Positions 1-8,505 of a stretch of DNA of 64,000 bases are shown here, piece by piece (the first letter of the stretch is position 1; the number at the start of each line of letters is the position of its first letter). A program made the position numbers and the translations under genes. The notes below the pieces were generated by a model that was given only the letters and a program-made list of their open reading frames with translations, was not told the origin of the DNA and searched no databases. Source of the DNA: Streptantibioticus_C sp963761325 (GTDB taxonomy: Bacteria; Actinomycetota; Actinomycetes; Streptomycetales; Streptomycetaceae); NCBI GenBank assembly GCA_963761325.1, contig CAVXGZ010000002.1:310001-374000 (forward strand). The letters run 5' to 3'.

Positions 1-1
1 C

Positions 2-1414
2 GTCCAGGTGCTGCGCCGCGCGGCCGAGGCGGTGGCCGACGGCGACCCGGTGCTGGGCGTGCTGAGCGACGCTCCCGGCGGCGCGGACGGCACCCCGGTG
101 CTGGAGCCGCTGCACCACGGCTTTCCGGCCCGACACCCGGACGCCCAGCGGCTGTTGCTCTGGTCGGGGCGGGACGAGGCGGACGCCGCTCAGGCCCGGG
201 CCGAGCTGCTGCGCGGCCTGGAGGCCGACCCGGCCGCGCGGCCGCCCGCCGCGCCCGCGCACCTGACCGTCCGCGGCGCGGTGGTGGCCGCCGCCGACCG
301 GGCCGAGGAGGCGGTCCGCGCGGCCGACGCCGTCGTCACCCGCCGGCCCCGCCCGGTCGGCCTGCTCTTCCCCGGCCAGGGCGCGCAGCACGCCCGCATG
401 GCGGCCGGACTCTACCGGCGCGAGCCGGTCTTCACCGCCGCGGCGGACGCGGTGCTCGACCTGATGGGCGCCGACGGTCCGGCGATCCGGGCCGACTGGC
501 TCAGCGACCGTCCGCTGATCGACGTCGACGACGTGCGGCGGGCCCAACCGCTGCTGTTCGCCGTCGACTACGCGCTGGGCCGGATGGTGCTCGGCTGGGG
601 GGTGCGCCCCACCGCGATGCTCGGCCACAGCGCCGGCGAACTGGTCGCCGCCACCTTGTGCGGCGTGGTCTCGCTGCCCGACGCGGTCGCCATGATGCGC
701 GAACGCGTGGTCGAGGCGGTGAAGATCCCGGCCGGCGGCATGCTCGCGGTCGCCGCCTCCGAGCAGCGGTTGCGCCCCTACCTGACCGGCGACGTCGCCA
801 TCGCGGCCGTCAACACCGGCCAGCAGACCATGCTCGCCGGCTCGGTGGGCCCGCTGGCCGAGGTCGCCGCCGCGCTGCGCGCCGACCGGCACACGGTGAT
901 CGTGGTCCCGGCCAGCAGCCCGTTCCACTGCTCGGCGATGGCGCCCGCCGCGGACGCCGTGGAGATCGCCTACCGCGGCATCCGGCTGCGCGTCCCGGAC
1001 ACCACCCTCTACTCCGGCTACACCGGGGACCTGATGACGGCCGAGGACGCGCTGAGCCCGCGCTACTGGGCCCGGCAGCTCACCGACACCGTCCACTTCG
1101 CGCCCGCGCTCGACCAACTCCTGGCCGCCGACGACATGCTGCTCATCGAGGCCGGACCCCGGCAGACGCTGACCGCGTTCGCCCGGCGGCACCGCTCGGT
1201 GCGGCTCGGGGCCAGCGTCGCGGTGCCGATGCTGCCGGCCAAGCCCGGCGAACCCGAGGACGACCGGCGCTCGGTGCTGAACGTCGCGGCCCGGCTGTGG
1301 ACCGAGGGGCACGACCTGGACCAGGCGGCCGTCTCCCGGTTGTGGAGCTGGCGCGAGGACGCGCCGGCCGCCGGCGTCCGCGACGAGCAGCGGCTGGCCG
1401 CCGTCGGGTCCTGA
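2..1414 (+). CDS. Polyketide synthase acyltransferase region (5'-partial)
   Basis: The reading frame is open from the window edge, so the true start lies upstream. From about residue 118 the protein has a clear acyltransferase fold: the oxyanion segment GLLFPGQGAQ, the nucleophile elbow GHSAGE, and a downstream SPFHC stretch where malonyl-specific domains carry an xxFH motif (methylmalonyl ones usually have YASH). This suggests malonyl-CoA loading onto an acyl carrier protein. The roughly 110 residues before it resemble a KS-to-AT linker, and the tail (RLWTEGHDLD) looks like the usual post-AT linker. No ACP or reducing domain follows before the stop. It may be the C-terminal end of a KS-AT protein, but the KS, if present, is outside the window. 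A perfect hairpin follows the stop codon. Confidence 0.75.
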   Translation, partial: VQVLRRAAEAVADGDPVLGVLSDAPGGADGTPVLEPLHHGFPARHPDAQRLLLWSGRDEADAAQARAELLRGLEADPAARPPAAPAHLTVRGAVVAAADRAEEAVRAADAVVTRRPRPVGLLFPGQGAQHARMAAGLYRREPVFTAAADAVLDLMGADGPAIRADWLSDRPLIDVDDVRRAQPLLFAVDYALGRMVLGWGVRPTAMLGHSAGELVAATLCGVVSLPDAVAMMRERVVEAVKIPAGGMLAVAASEQRLRPYLTGDVAIAAVNTGQQTMLAGSVGPLAEVAAALRADRHTVIVVPASSPFHCSAMAPAADAVEIAYRGIRLRVPDTTLYSGYTGDLMTAEDALSPRYWARQLTDTVHFAPALDQLLAADDMLLIEAGPRQTLTAFARRHRSVRLGASVAVPMLPAKPGEPEDDRRSVLNVAARLWTEGHDLDQAAVSRLWSWREDAPAAGVRDEQRLAAVGS

Positions 1415-1427
1415 GCGGGCACGGGAG

Positions 1428-1480
1428 CGACGGCGTCGGGGGCGGGAGATCCACCGGATCTCCCGCCCCCGACGCCGTCG
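1428..1480. terminator. Perfect 25-bp hairpin between convergent genes
   Basis: Positions 1428-1452 and 1456-1480 are exact reverse complements separated by a 3-base loop. The hairpin lies 13 bases after the PKS stop and 9 bases after the stop of the opposing CoA-transferase, so it can end transcription from both sides. There is no T-run, as is usual for actinomycete terminators. Confidence 0.8.
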
Positions 1481-1489
1481 GCCGCCGGA

Positions 1490-2602
1490 TCAGGCCAGCG
1501 CGGCGATCTCCCCCTCGGACAGGCCGGCTTCGGCCAGCACCTCGCGGGTGTGGGCGCCGGGCTCGGGCGCGCGGTCCGGCAGCAGGCCCGGCGTGCGGTC
1601 GAAGCGCGGGGCCGGCGCGGGGTGCAGGATTCCGGCCAGCTCCCGGTAGGTGCCACGGGACTTCAGGTGCGGATGCTCGGCGGCCTCCGAGACCGTCAGG
1701 ACCGGCGTGACGCAGGCGTCCGTCCCGTCGAAGAGCGCGGCCCACGCGTCCCGGTCCCGGGTGGCGAACCGGTCGGCGAACAGCCGCCGCAGCACGGGCC
1801 AGCAGGCCCGGTCGGCGCGGTCCGGCACCCGCGCCGGGTCCAGCCCGAGACCGGTCAGCAGCGCGCGGTAGAAGCGGTCCTCCAGGGCGCCCACGGCCAC
1901 GTGCCGGCCGTCGGCGCACGCGTAGACGTCGTAGTACGGCGCCCCGGAGTCCAGCTCGTTGACGCCGCGTTCGGGGCGCCAGTCGCCGGCGCCGGACATC
2001 GCGGTGAGCATCGCCAGCAGGGAGGCGGCGCCGTCCACGATCGCGGCGTCCACCGTCTGGCCGAGGCCGGAGCGCGACCGCTCGTGCAGCGCGGCCAGCA
2101 CACCGCACACCAGCAGCATGCCGCCGCCGGCGAAGTCGCCGAGCAGGTTCAGCGGCGGCGCCGGCGGCCCGTCGGCCCGCCCGATGGGGTGCAACGCCCC
2201 CGACAGCGCGATGTAGTTGATGTCGTGCCCCGCCGCGGCGGCCAGCGGCCCGTCCTGGCCCCACCCGGTCATCCGGGCGTACACCAGGCCGGGATTGCGC
2301 CCGCGGCACTGCTGCGGGCCGGCCCCGAGGCGTTCCGCGACACCCGGCCGGAAGCCCTCCACCACCACGTCCGCGCGGTCGGTGAGCCGCAGCAGGGCGT
2401 CGAGCCCGCGCGGGTCCTTCAGGTCCAGCGCGACCGATCGCCGCCCGCGGTCGAGCACCTGGTGCCAGGCGCCGTACGTCCGCGGCCCGGGGCGGTCCAC
2501 CCGGACCACGTCCGCGCCGAGGTCGGCGAGCATCATGCAGGCGTACGGCCCGGGGCCGATGCCGGCGAGTTCCACCACCCGCAACCCGTGCAACGGCCCC
2601 AT
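1490..2602 (-). CDS. CaiB/BaiF (class III) CoA-transferase, alpha-methylacyl-CoA racemase-like
   Basis: The 370-residue protein begins LHGLRVVELAG and continues with GPYACMMLADLGADVVRVDRPG, the signature N-terminus of family III CoA-transferases and 2-methylacyl-CoA racemases. A later segment (SGAPYYDVYACADGRHVAVG) matches the region that follows the catalytic aspartate in the racemase branch. The family moves CoA between acyl groups or epimerises 2-methylacyl-CoAs. Here it may activate or edit an acyl building block for the neighbouring polyketide genes, which is inference. It lies 33 bases downstream of the P450 on the same strand and is probably co-transcribed with it. The length is typical. 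The ATG start is preceded by a GA-rich stretch. Confidence 0.85.
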   Translation of the reverse strand: MGPLHGLRVVELAGIGPGPYACMMLADLGADVVRVDRPGPRTYGAWHQVLDRGRRSVALDLKDPRGLDALLRLTDRADVVVEGFRPGVAERLGAGPQQCRGRNPGLVYARMTGWGQDGPLAAAAGHDINYIALSGALHPIGRADGPPAPPLNLLGDFAGGGMLLVCGVLAALHERSRSGLGQTVDAAIVDGAASLLAMLTAMSGAGDWRPERGVNELDSGAPYYDVYACADGRHVAVGALEDRFYRALLTGLGLDPARVPDRADRACWPVLRRLFADRFATRDRDAWAALFDGTDACVTPVLTVSEAAEHPHLKSRGTYRELAGILHPAPAPRFDRTPGLLPDRAPEPGAHTREVLAEAGLSEGEIAALA

Positions 2603-2635
2603 GCCACCTGCCCCTTCCGACGGTCCTCGCGGTCC

Positions 2636-3868
2636 TTACCAGGCGACGGGCAGTTCCCACAGGCCGTAGATGACCGCGGCCTCCTTGGAGCGGATCTCCC
2701 CGAACGGCTTGGCGAGCCGCAGCGTCGGGATGCGCTCGAACAGCTTGCTCCACACGATCTGCAGCTCCACCCGGGCCAGGTCCGCCCCGATGCAGTGGTG
2801 CAGGCCGTGGCCGAACCCCAGGTGCTTGCGCGAACCGCGGCTGAGGATCAGCTCGTCGGGCCGGTCGAAGACCTTCGGGTCGCGGTTGCCCGCCAGGCCG
2901 AGGCAGAGGATGCCGTCGCCCTTGCGGATGGTGACGCCGGCGATGTCGATGTCGTCGGTGGCCACCCGGGGGACGGCCGCGTCGCCGATCGTCACGAACC
3001 GGACCAGTTCCTCGACGGCCGCCTCGATCATCGACGGGTTGGCCCGCAACTGGGCGAGCTGGTCCGGGTGTTCGAGCAGCGCGGCGGTGCCCAGCGAGAT
3101 CATGCTGGCGGTGGTCTCGTGACCGCCGTTCATCAGCAGCCGGCACATGTTGATCAGGTCGCGCGGCTCGTAGGACTCGCCGTCCCTCTTGTACTCCGCG
3201 ATGGCCCGGGAGATCAGGTCGTCGCCGGGGGTGGCCTCCTTGAGGGCGACCAGGTTGTCCAGGTACTTGTTCACCTCGACGATGGCGGCCTGGCGCTGCT
3301 CAGGGGTGCCGGCGTGGTGGCCGCCGAGCAGGATCGTGCCGTGGTGGATGAAGAACTCGTGGTCCTCGAAGGGGATGCCGAGCAGTTCGCAGATGACCCG
3401 CATCGGCACCGGCAGCGAGAAGGCGTGGTGCATGTCCACCGGCGAGCCCTGCGCGATCATCGCGTCCAGGCAGTCGTCCACGATCTGCTCGATGCGCGGA
3501 CGCAGCATCCGCACCCTGCGGTTGGTGAAGGTCACCGCGGCCCGGCGCCGGGTCTGGGTGTGCTCCGGAGAGTCGTAGCCGATGAAAGAGGTCTCGGTAC
3601 GGAACTGCGGCGGGGCCTGGAAGTAGAAGGGGAAGTTCTCGTGCTTGCGCGAGGCGCTCGTCCGGGGATCCGTCAGCAGCTGGCGGATGTTGTCGTAACC
3701 CGTGACCGCCCAGACGCGCAGCCCGGTGTTCATCAGCGTGACCTTGGAGACCGGCGTGTCCGCCATCATCCCGGCGTACTGCTCGGGGGGCGAGAACGGG
3801 CATTTGCGCGTGTACGGGAACGTCTCGACACCGGCCTCGGTGGCCGTGTCCGGGGTGCTTGTCGTCAT
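2636..3868 (-). CDS. Cytochrome P450 monooxygenase
   Basis: Starting at the ATG at 3868, which has GGAGGG nine bases upstream, the protein is 410 residues, the normal size of a soluble bacterial P450. The frame is open further upstream, but that part lacks family similarity. Visible motifs are the oxygen-binding I-helix (GGHETT, about 248-253), the K-helix ExxR (E287, R290) and the heme-binding loop FGHGLHHCIG with the ligand cysteine near 359. There is no signal peptide or membrane anchor. A [2Fe-2S] ferredoxin and a ferredoxin reductase are encoded divergently just upstream, so the three probably form a complete class I redox chain. The substrate cannot be read from the sequence; oxidation of a polyketide intermediate is plausible. 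Confidence 0.93.
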   Translation of the reverse strand: MTTSTPDTATEAGVETFPYTRKCPFSPPEQYAGMMADTPVSKVTLMNTGLRVWAVTGYDNIRQLLTDPRTSASRKHENFPFYFQAPPQFRTETSFIGYDSPEHTQTRRRAAVTFTNRRVRMLRPRIEQIVDDCLDAMIAQGSPVDMHHAFSLPVPMRVICELLGIPFEDHEFFIHHGTILLGGHHAGTPEQRQAAIVEVNKYLDNLVALKEATPGDDLISRAIAEYKRDGESYEPRDLINMCRLLMNGGHETTASMISLGTAALLEHPDQLAQLRANPSMIEAAVEELVRFVTIGDAAVPRVATDDIDIAGVTIRKGDGILCLGLAGNRDPKVFDRPDELILSRGSRKHLGFGHGLHHCIGADLARVELQIVWSKLFERIPTLRLAKPFGEIRSKEAAVIYGLWELPVAW

Positions 3869-4065
3869 GGGATTTCCCTCCGCATAGGGCACTGCCGAAC
3901 GTCGCAGCCGACCCTGGAGGAACGGCGGAGCACAGATCGAGCCCGAAACCCACAAGCCCGCTCCTCCATCCGTCCTCCACCGGTCCACCAGCGGATCCCC
4001 AGCCGGTCTTGCCACGGTGCCTGTGGCGGATCCGGCACCGCGAACTCCCGAGGAGCTAAGGGACC
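3869..4065. promoter_or_regulatory. Divergent promoter region, P450 / ferredoxin
   Basis: About 200 bases separate the divergently transcribed P450 and ferredoxin genes and must hold the promoters of both. Ribosome binding sites are clear on each side (GGAGGG for the P450, GAGGAG for the ferredoxin). I see no convincing operator palindrome or consensus -35/-10 pair. Confidence 0.4.
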
Positions 4066-4389
4066 ATGGCGAAGATCACTTACACGCACCCGAGCGGCAC
4101 CACGACCGTGATCGACGTCCCGAACGGCACCTCCGTGATGCGCGGCGCGGTCCTCAACGACGTCGACGGCATCGTCGCGGAGTGCGGCGGTTCCGGGCAG
4201 TGCGGCACCTGCCACGTCTTCGTGGACGCGGACAGCACCGTGCCGCTGCCGACGATGTACGAGGCCGAGGACGAGGTGCTGTACACCACGGCCACCCCGC
4301 GCGCCGAACGCAGCCGGCTGAGCTGCCAGTTGGCGGTCTCCGACGAGATGGACGGCCTGGTGGTGCACCTGCCGGAGACCCAGGTGTGA
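4066..4389 (+). CDS. [2Fe-2S] ferredoxin, putidaredoxin/adrenodoxin type
   Basis: This 107-residue protein has the four cysteine ligands of plant/vertebrate-type [2Fe-2S] ferredoxins of the putidaredoxin class: ECGGSGQCGTC (C-x5-C-x2-C) and a fourth in RLSCQLAV. It is acidic, soluble and of normal length. It should carry electrons from the reductase encoded 52 bases downstream to the divergently encoded P450. This class of ferredoxin with a dedicated reductase is less common in streptomycetes than [3Fe-4S] ferredoxins, which supports a dedicated partnership. Confidence 0.93.
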   Translation: MAKITYTHPSGTTTVIDVPNGTSVMRGAVLNDVDGIVAECGGSGQCGTCHVFVDADSTVPLPTMYEAEDEVLYTTATPRAERSRLSCQLAVSDEMDGLVVHLPETQV

Positions 4390-4441
4390 CCGCGGCCGAC
4401 CCGTCCGTCCGGCAGGAGCGACCAACCGAAGGAGCACCCCT

Positions 4442-5686
4442 GTGAGCGCTGTGGCCGCCCAGTCGGTCGTGATCGTCGGAGGCGGCCAGGCGGGGTTCCA
4501 GACCGCCGCGTCGCTGCGGGAGGGCGGCTTCGCCGGGGACGTCACGCTCGTCGCCGGCGAGGGTGTGCTGCCCTACCAGCGGCCGCCGCTGTCCAAGTCC
4601 TACCTCACCGGCGGCGCGGACGGCTTCGACGAGGTCGTGCTGCGCCCGGCCGCGTTCTACGCCAAGCGGGACATCGAGGTGGCCGCGGGCGACCCGGCCA
4701 CCGCCGTCGACCGCGCCGCGCACACCGTGCGGCTGGCCTCCGGCCGCACGCTGCGCTACGACCGGCTGGTGCTGGCACTCGGCGCCCGGCCGCGCGTCCT
4801 GGCGCTGCCCGGCGCCGGCCTGCCCGGGGTGCTGACCCTGCGCGGCTTCGCCGAGGCCGCCGAGGTGCGCCGCCGGCTGGCCGCGAGCCGCCGGGTCGTG
4901 GTGGTCGGCGGCGGCTTCATCGGCCTGGAGGTCGCCGCCGCGGGCCGCGCGCTGGGCCGGGAGGTCACCGTCGTCGAGACGCAGTCGCGCTGCATGGCCC
5001 GCGCGCTGTCCCCGGTGAGCGCCGACCACCTGGCCGCCGAGCACGAACGGCAGGGCGTGCGGCTGCTGTTGGGCGCCCAGGTCGCCGGACTGGCGGCGGA
5101 CGCCGCGGGCGGCGCGGTGGCGGCCGTCCGGCTCGGCGACGGCCGCGAACTGCCCGCCGACCTCGTCGTCATCGGCGCCGGGGTGCTGCCGGAGACCTCG
5201 CTGGCCGCGGCGGCCGGACTCGCCGTCGGGGACGGCGTGCCGGTGGACGCGCTGCTGCGCACCGCGGACCCGGCGATCAGCGCGATCGGCGACTGCGCGT
5301 CCTTCCCCGGCCCGCACGGCCGCCCGATCCGGCTGGAGTCGGTGCAGAACGCGGTCGACCAGGCCCGGCACGCCGCCGCCGACATCCTGGGCCGCCCGCA
5401 GCCCTACACGGCCGTCCCGTGGTTCTGGACCCAGCAGTACGGGCTCAAGGTGCAGATCGCCGGGGTCACCGCCGGACACGACCGCACGGTGGTCGTCGGC
5501 GAGGACGCCACCGGGTTCTCGGTCTTCTGCTTCACCGGGGACCGGCTGGCCGGCGTCGAGTCGGTCAACCGGCCCACCGACCACATCAGGGCCCGCCGGC
5601 TGCTCGCCGCCGACCCCGGCCTCACCCCGGCCGACGTCCTGCGGCCCGGCTTCGACCTCGGCGAACTGCTGCGCCAGCCCGCCTGA
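4442..5686 (+). CDS. FAD-dependent ferredoxin reductase (putidaredoxin reductase-like)
   Basis: The 414-residue protein opens with the FAD-binding VVIVGGGQAGFQTA (GxGxxG) and has a second dinucleotide fold (VVVVGGGFIGLEVAA) for NAD(P)H near residue 155. The FAD-contacting AIGDC segment follows near 281. The GTG start at 4442 has AAGGAG seven bases upstream. The family passes electrons from NAD(P)H to a [2Fe-2S] ferredoxin, here presumably the one encoded immediately upstream and from there to the P450. A strong hairpin follows the stop. Confidence 0.92.
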   Translation: MSAVAAQSVVIVGGGQAGFQTAASLREGGFAGDVTLVAGEGVLPYQRPPLSKSYLTGGADGFDEVVLRPAAFYAKRDIEVAAGDPATAVDRAAHTVRLASGRTLRYDRLVLALGARPRVLALPGAGLPGVLTLRGFAEAAEVRRRLAASRRVVVVGGGFIGLEVAAAGRALGREVTVVETQSRCMARALSPVSADHLAAEHERQGVRLLLGAQVAGLAADAAGGAVAAVRLGDGRELPADLVVIGAGVLPETSLAAAAGLAVGDGVPVDALLRTADPAISAIGDCASFPGPHGRPIRLESVQNAVDQARHAAADILGRPQPYTAVPWFWTQQYGLKVQIAGVTAGHDRTVVVGEDATGFSVFCFTGDRLAGVESVNRPTDHIRARRLLAADPGLTPADVLRPGFDLGELLRQPA

Positions 5687-5719
5687 GCCCGCCCGCGTCC
5701 CGCTCCCGGGCGCGCGCGA

Positions 5720-5761
5720 GGGCCGCGGGCGACCACCCCTTCCGGGGGTCGCCCGCGGCCC
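5720..5761. terminator. 15-bp hairpin after the ferredoxin reductase
   Basis: Positions 5720-5734 and 5747-5761 are exact reverse complements with a 12-base loop. The hairpin lies 34 bases beyond the reductase stop and directly abuts a MITE-like element. It is a likely transcription terminator for the ferredoxin operon. Confidence 0.75.
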
Positions 5762-5926
5762 AGGGCGTGTCTTGCGGATCTTGGCGGGCTCGCGACGCCC
5801 GGCACGCACATCCGCGGCGTTGCCGAAACACCCCGATAACAACCACTATCGGGGCGCTCCGGCGCCTTGCGGCTGCACGCACCGGACGCCGCTCCCTGAT
5901 CCACCCTGATCCACAAGACACGCCCT
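5762..5926. mobile_element. MITE-like non-autonomous element with 19-bp terminal inverted repeats
   Basis: The 165-base segment starts with AGGGCGTGTCTTGCGGATC and ends with the inverted copy GATCCACAAGACACGCCCT, 18 of 19 bases matching. It carries no coding capacity. An internal 8-bp hairpin (5831-5838 with 5847-5854) lies near its middle. Terminal repeats of this GGGCGTGTCTTG type are, to my knowledge, typical of small IS5/IS-derived elements scattered in Streptomyces genomes. A target-site duplication is not obvious. It lies between two convergent operons, where insertion would be tolerated. Confidence 0.75.
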
Positions 5927-5942
5927 AGCCGTGTCCCCGCGG

Positions 5943-7019
5943 TCAGGCGGGGCCGAGCAGCGCCGTGGCGTGGTTCTTCGCGGCCGAGGTCTCGTACCGC
6001 AGGGCGACGTGCCCGGCCGCCGCGGTGACGTCCCGCCAGAACCGCTGCAGCGGACGGCTCTCGGCCAGCCCGGAGGTGCCGGCCGCCCGCATCAGCTCGT
6101 TGACGGACTCGGCCAGCAGTTCGGCCGCGCAGGTCGCGTTGCGCTCGCTGCGGGCCAGCGACGGGGGCGAGAACGGGCCCGAGTCGGCCAGTTCCGCGTT
6201 GTCCTCCACCAGCCGGCGCGCGGCCTCGATCCGGCCCGCCGCCCGCACCAGGGCGATCTCCTGCGAGGCGGTCCGCTTGCGTCCGGTCAGCCCCTCGACG
6301 TACGCGGTCAGCGCGCCGCTCGCGGCACCGACCACCGGCGCGACGAAGGTCAGCCCGGCGACGGCCGGGAACGGCACGCCGCGGCCGCGGAAGAGGTCCA
6401 CCCGGTTGAACGACAGGTGGGCGGGGACGGCCGCGTCCCGCACCACGACGGTGTGGCTGCCGGTCGCCCGCATGCCGACGCTGTCCCAGCTCTCCCGGAT
6501 CCGGTACGCGCCGCGGGGCAGCGCGAAGAACCGGAAGTCCACCCCGCCCTCGGCGCCCGGCACGGTCCCGCACAGCAGCACCCAGTCCGAGGACTCGACA
6601 CCGCTGACGTACGGCCACTGCCCGTTGAGCAGCCAGCCGCCGTCCTCGGCCGGCGCGGCCTTGCCGGCCGGGATGAGGCCGGCCGCCACCAGGGTGTCCG
6701 GGCTGCGCGACCACAGCTCGCGCTGCCCCTCGCCGGGCAGGAAGCCGGCGATCCGCGAGGCGTACGCCCACAGCGACGCGCCCCACGCGGTGGCCGGGCA
6801 CGCCTCGCCGACACCGGCGACCGCCCGGGTCAACTCGGCGAAGCCGCCGTCCCCTTCGCCGCCCCACCCGGTCGGCACGAAGTACCGGGCGAACCCGGCC
6901 TCGCGGACCGCCGCGACCACCTCGGGCGCCAGCGCGCGGTCCCGGTCCGCGGCGGCCGCGTGCTCCCCGGCGAGGATCCGGAGCTTGCCCGCGCCGTCCG
7001 CCAGCGTGCTGCCGCCCAT
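5943..7019 (-). CDS. Acyl-CoA dehydrogenase-like flavin-dependent oxidase/monooxygenase
   Basis: From the ATG at 7019 the product is 358 residues. It shows the helical N-terminal domain (VVAAVREAGFARYFVPTGWGG), the central beta-domain with WLLNGQWPYVSGVESSDWVLL and SWDSVGMRATGSHTVVV, and a helical C-terminus. This is the arrangement of the DszC/HsaA/HpaH group of flavin-dependent monooxygenases built on the acyl-CoA dehydrogenase fold. Such proteins hydroxylate aromatic or polyketide substrates using reduced flavin from a separate reductase. No flavin reductase is visible in the window. The start overlaps the stop of the upstream SRPBCC gene (ATGA), so the two are translationally coupled. Confidence 0.82.
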   Translation of the reverse strand: MGGSTLADGAGKLRILAGEHAAAADRDRALAPEVVAAVREAGFARYFVPTGWGGEGDGGFAELTRAVAGVGEACPATAWGASLWAYASRIAGFLPGEGQRELWSRSPDTLVAAGLIPAGKAAPAEDGGWLLNGQWPYVSGVESSDWVLLCGTVPGAEGGVDFRFFALPRGAYRIRESWDSVGMRATGSHTVVVRDAAVPAHLSFNRVDLFRGRGVPFPAVAGLTFVAPVVGAASGALTAYVEGLTGRKRTASQEIALVRAAGRIEAARRLVEDNAELADSGPFSPPSLARSERNATCAAELLAESVNELMRAAGTSGLAESRPLQRFWRDVTAAAGHVALRYETSAAKNHATALLGPA

Positions 7020-7492
7020 CAGATCGCCTTTCCGAACCGGTCCAGCGTCTCGCCCGGCGACGCCCCGTCCAGGGCCCGGTGGATCATCGGCGCGTCGGCG
7101 CCGTGCTTGTGCAGCTTGACGTGCGCGAGCGAGACCCGGGTCTGCTCCGCGTCGATCGCCTCGAAGGCGACCTCGATCTCGCTGGCCCGCTCGTCGTCCG
7201 GGATGGAGCGCCAGCGGCCGTCGATCCGCCAGGTCATCGAGAGCCGGTTCGGCGGCTCCCAGGTCAGCACCTTGCCCCAGGCGATCTCGGTGCCCTCCAC
7301 GTCCCACTCGTAGTAGCGGCCGCCGACGTACGGCTCGAAGGCCAGGCCGGCGCGCTCCTTCTCCAACAGGACGTGGGACGGCGGCCACCAGTCGCTGGGA
7401 GACTCGGTGAAGACCTTGAAACAGTGCTCGGGTGTGGCCCGCACGACGATGGATTTCCTGACGTCCGGGACATCCGGTGTCTGTTCGGACAT
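7019..7492 (-). CDS. SRPBCC (AHSA1/START-like) family protein
   Basis: The 157-residue protein has the helix-grip pattern of the SRPBCC superfamily: an N-terminal strand and helix (RKSIVVRATPEHCFKVFTES), then alternating strands with GGRYYEWDVEG and RLSMTWRIDG, and a long C-terminal helix. It most resembles the AHSA1-like branch. In polyketide clusters, SRPBCC proteins can act as cyclases or aromatases, but this single short domain may equally be a binding protein. A GAGGAG site precedes the ATG. The gene is first in a two-gene operon with the flavin oxidase and is divergent from the ketoreductase. Confidence 0.75.
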   Translation of the reverse strand: MSEQTPDVPDVRKSIVVRATPEHCFKVFTESPSDWWPPSHVLLEKERAGLAFEPYVGGRYYEWDVEGTEIAWGKVLTWEPPNRLSMTWRIDGRWRSIPDDERASEIEVAFEAIDAEQTRVSLAHVKLHKHGADAPMIHRALDGASPGETLDRFGKAI

Positions 7493-7676
7493 GAGCTCTC
7501 CTCGGGGTCCTCGTGGGTGTGACGGCGGTGCCGCACGACGCGCTCACGCTCCCGCCCGGTACTCGACGGGTTGTCGAGTACCGGTCGAGAAAGCCGCCCC
7601 GAGGCGGAATCCAGAACTGCGCAAGCGGGAGTTGCGACGGTGGTCAGGCCCAAATGCCTCGACCAGGGAGCGCACG

Positions 7677-8459
7677 ATGACGTCGGCACGCCGAATCGCG
7701 TTCATCACCGGAGCCACCAGCGGAATCGGCCTCGCCGTGACCGAGTCGCTGGCCCGGCAGGGCCTCGCCGTCTTCGGCGTGGCCCGCAACGCCGAGAATG
7801 TGACCGCCCTGGTCAAACGGCTCCGCGAGGAGGGCCTGGAGGTCGCGGGCACCACCTGCGACGTCTCGTCCACCGACGAGGTGCGCGAGGCGGTGGCCGC
7901 CGCGGTCCGCGAGTACGGCCGCATCGACGTGCTGGTCAACAACGCGGGCCGCAACGGCGGCGGCCAGACCGCCACCATGGACGACGCGACCTGGTTCGAC
8001 GTGATCGACACCAACCTCAACAGCGTCTTCCGGGTCACCCGCGAGGTGCTCGCCAACGGCGGCATGCTCGACAACGGCTGGGGACGGGTCATCAGCATCG
8101 CCTCCACCGGCGGCAAGCAGGGCGTGGTGCTGGCCGCCCCGTACTCCGCCTCCAAGCACGGCGTCGTCGGCTTCACCAAGGCCGTCGGCCTGGAACTCGC
8201 CAAGACCGGCGTCACCGTCAACGCGGTCTGCCCCGGCTTCGTCGAGACGCCGATGGCGCAGCGCGTGCGCCAGGGACACGCCGAGTACTACGGCACCACC
8301 GAGGACGACGTGCAGAAGAAGTTCGAGGCGCGCATCCCGATCGGCCGCTACGTGACGCCCGAGGAGGTCGCCGGCATGGTCGGCTACCTGGTCTCCGACG
8401 CCGCCGCCTCGGTCACCGCCCAGGCGATCAACGTCTGCGGCGGGCTGGGCAACTACTGA
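7677..8459 (+). CDS. Short-chain ketoreductase, ActIII-like (type II PKS C-9 ketoreductase)
   Basis: The 260-residue protein matches the actinorhodin ketoreductase almost along its whole length by eye: TGATSGIG for NADPH binding, VLVNNAG, SIASTGGKQGVV with the catalytic serine, PYSASKHGVVGFTKA with the Tyr-x3-Lys pair, VTVNAVCPGFVETPM, and the C-terminus VCGGLGNY. ActIII itself is 261 residues. This type reduces the C-9 carbonyl of nascent aromatic polyketides. No minimal type II PKS (KS-alpha, chain length factor, ACP) is in the window, so it presumably lies to the left. The ATG at 7677 follows a GGGAG site. It leads a + strand operon with the MBL-fold gene. Confidence 0.93.
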   Translation: MTSARRIAFITGATSGIGLAVTESLARQGLAVFGVARNAENVTALVKRLREEGLEVAGTTCDVSSTDEVREAVAAAVREYGRIDVLVNNAGRNGGGQTATMDDATWFDVIDTNLNSVFRVTREVLANGGMLDNGWGRVISIASTGGKQGVVLAAPYSASKHGVVGFTKAVGLELAKTGVTVNAVCPGFVETPMAQRVRQGHAEYYGTTEDDVQKKFEARIPIGRYVTPEEVAGMVGYLVSDAAASVTAQAINVCGGLGNY

Positions 8460-8505
8460 TCCGGCCCCGCGCCGTCACCGCCATCCCGAACCGTACGGAG
8501 ACCGC

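Noticed and set aside
1143..4111. Very long open frames opposite the CoA-transferase and P450 genes
   Set aside because: They are GC-rich shadow frames with Arg/Gly/Pro/Ala-rich low-complexity translations. The opposite strand encodes proteins with clear family motifs.
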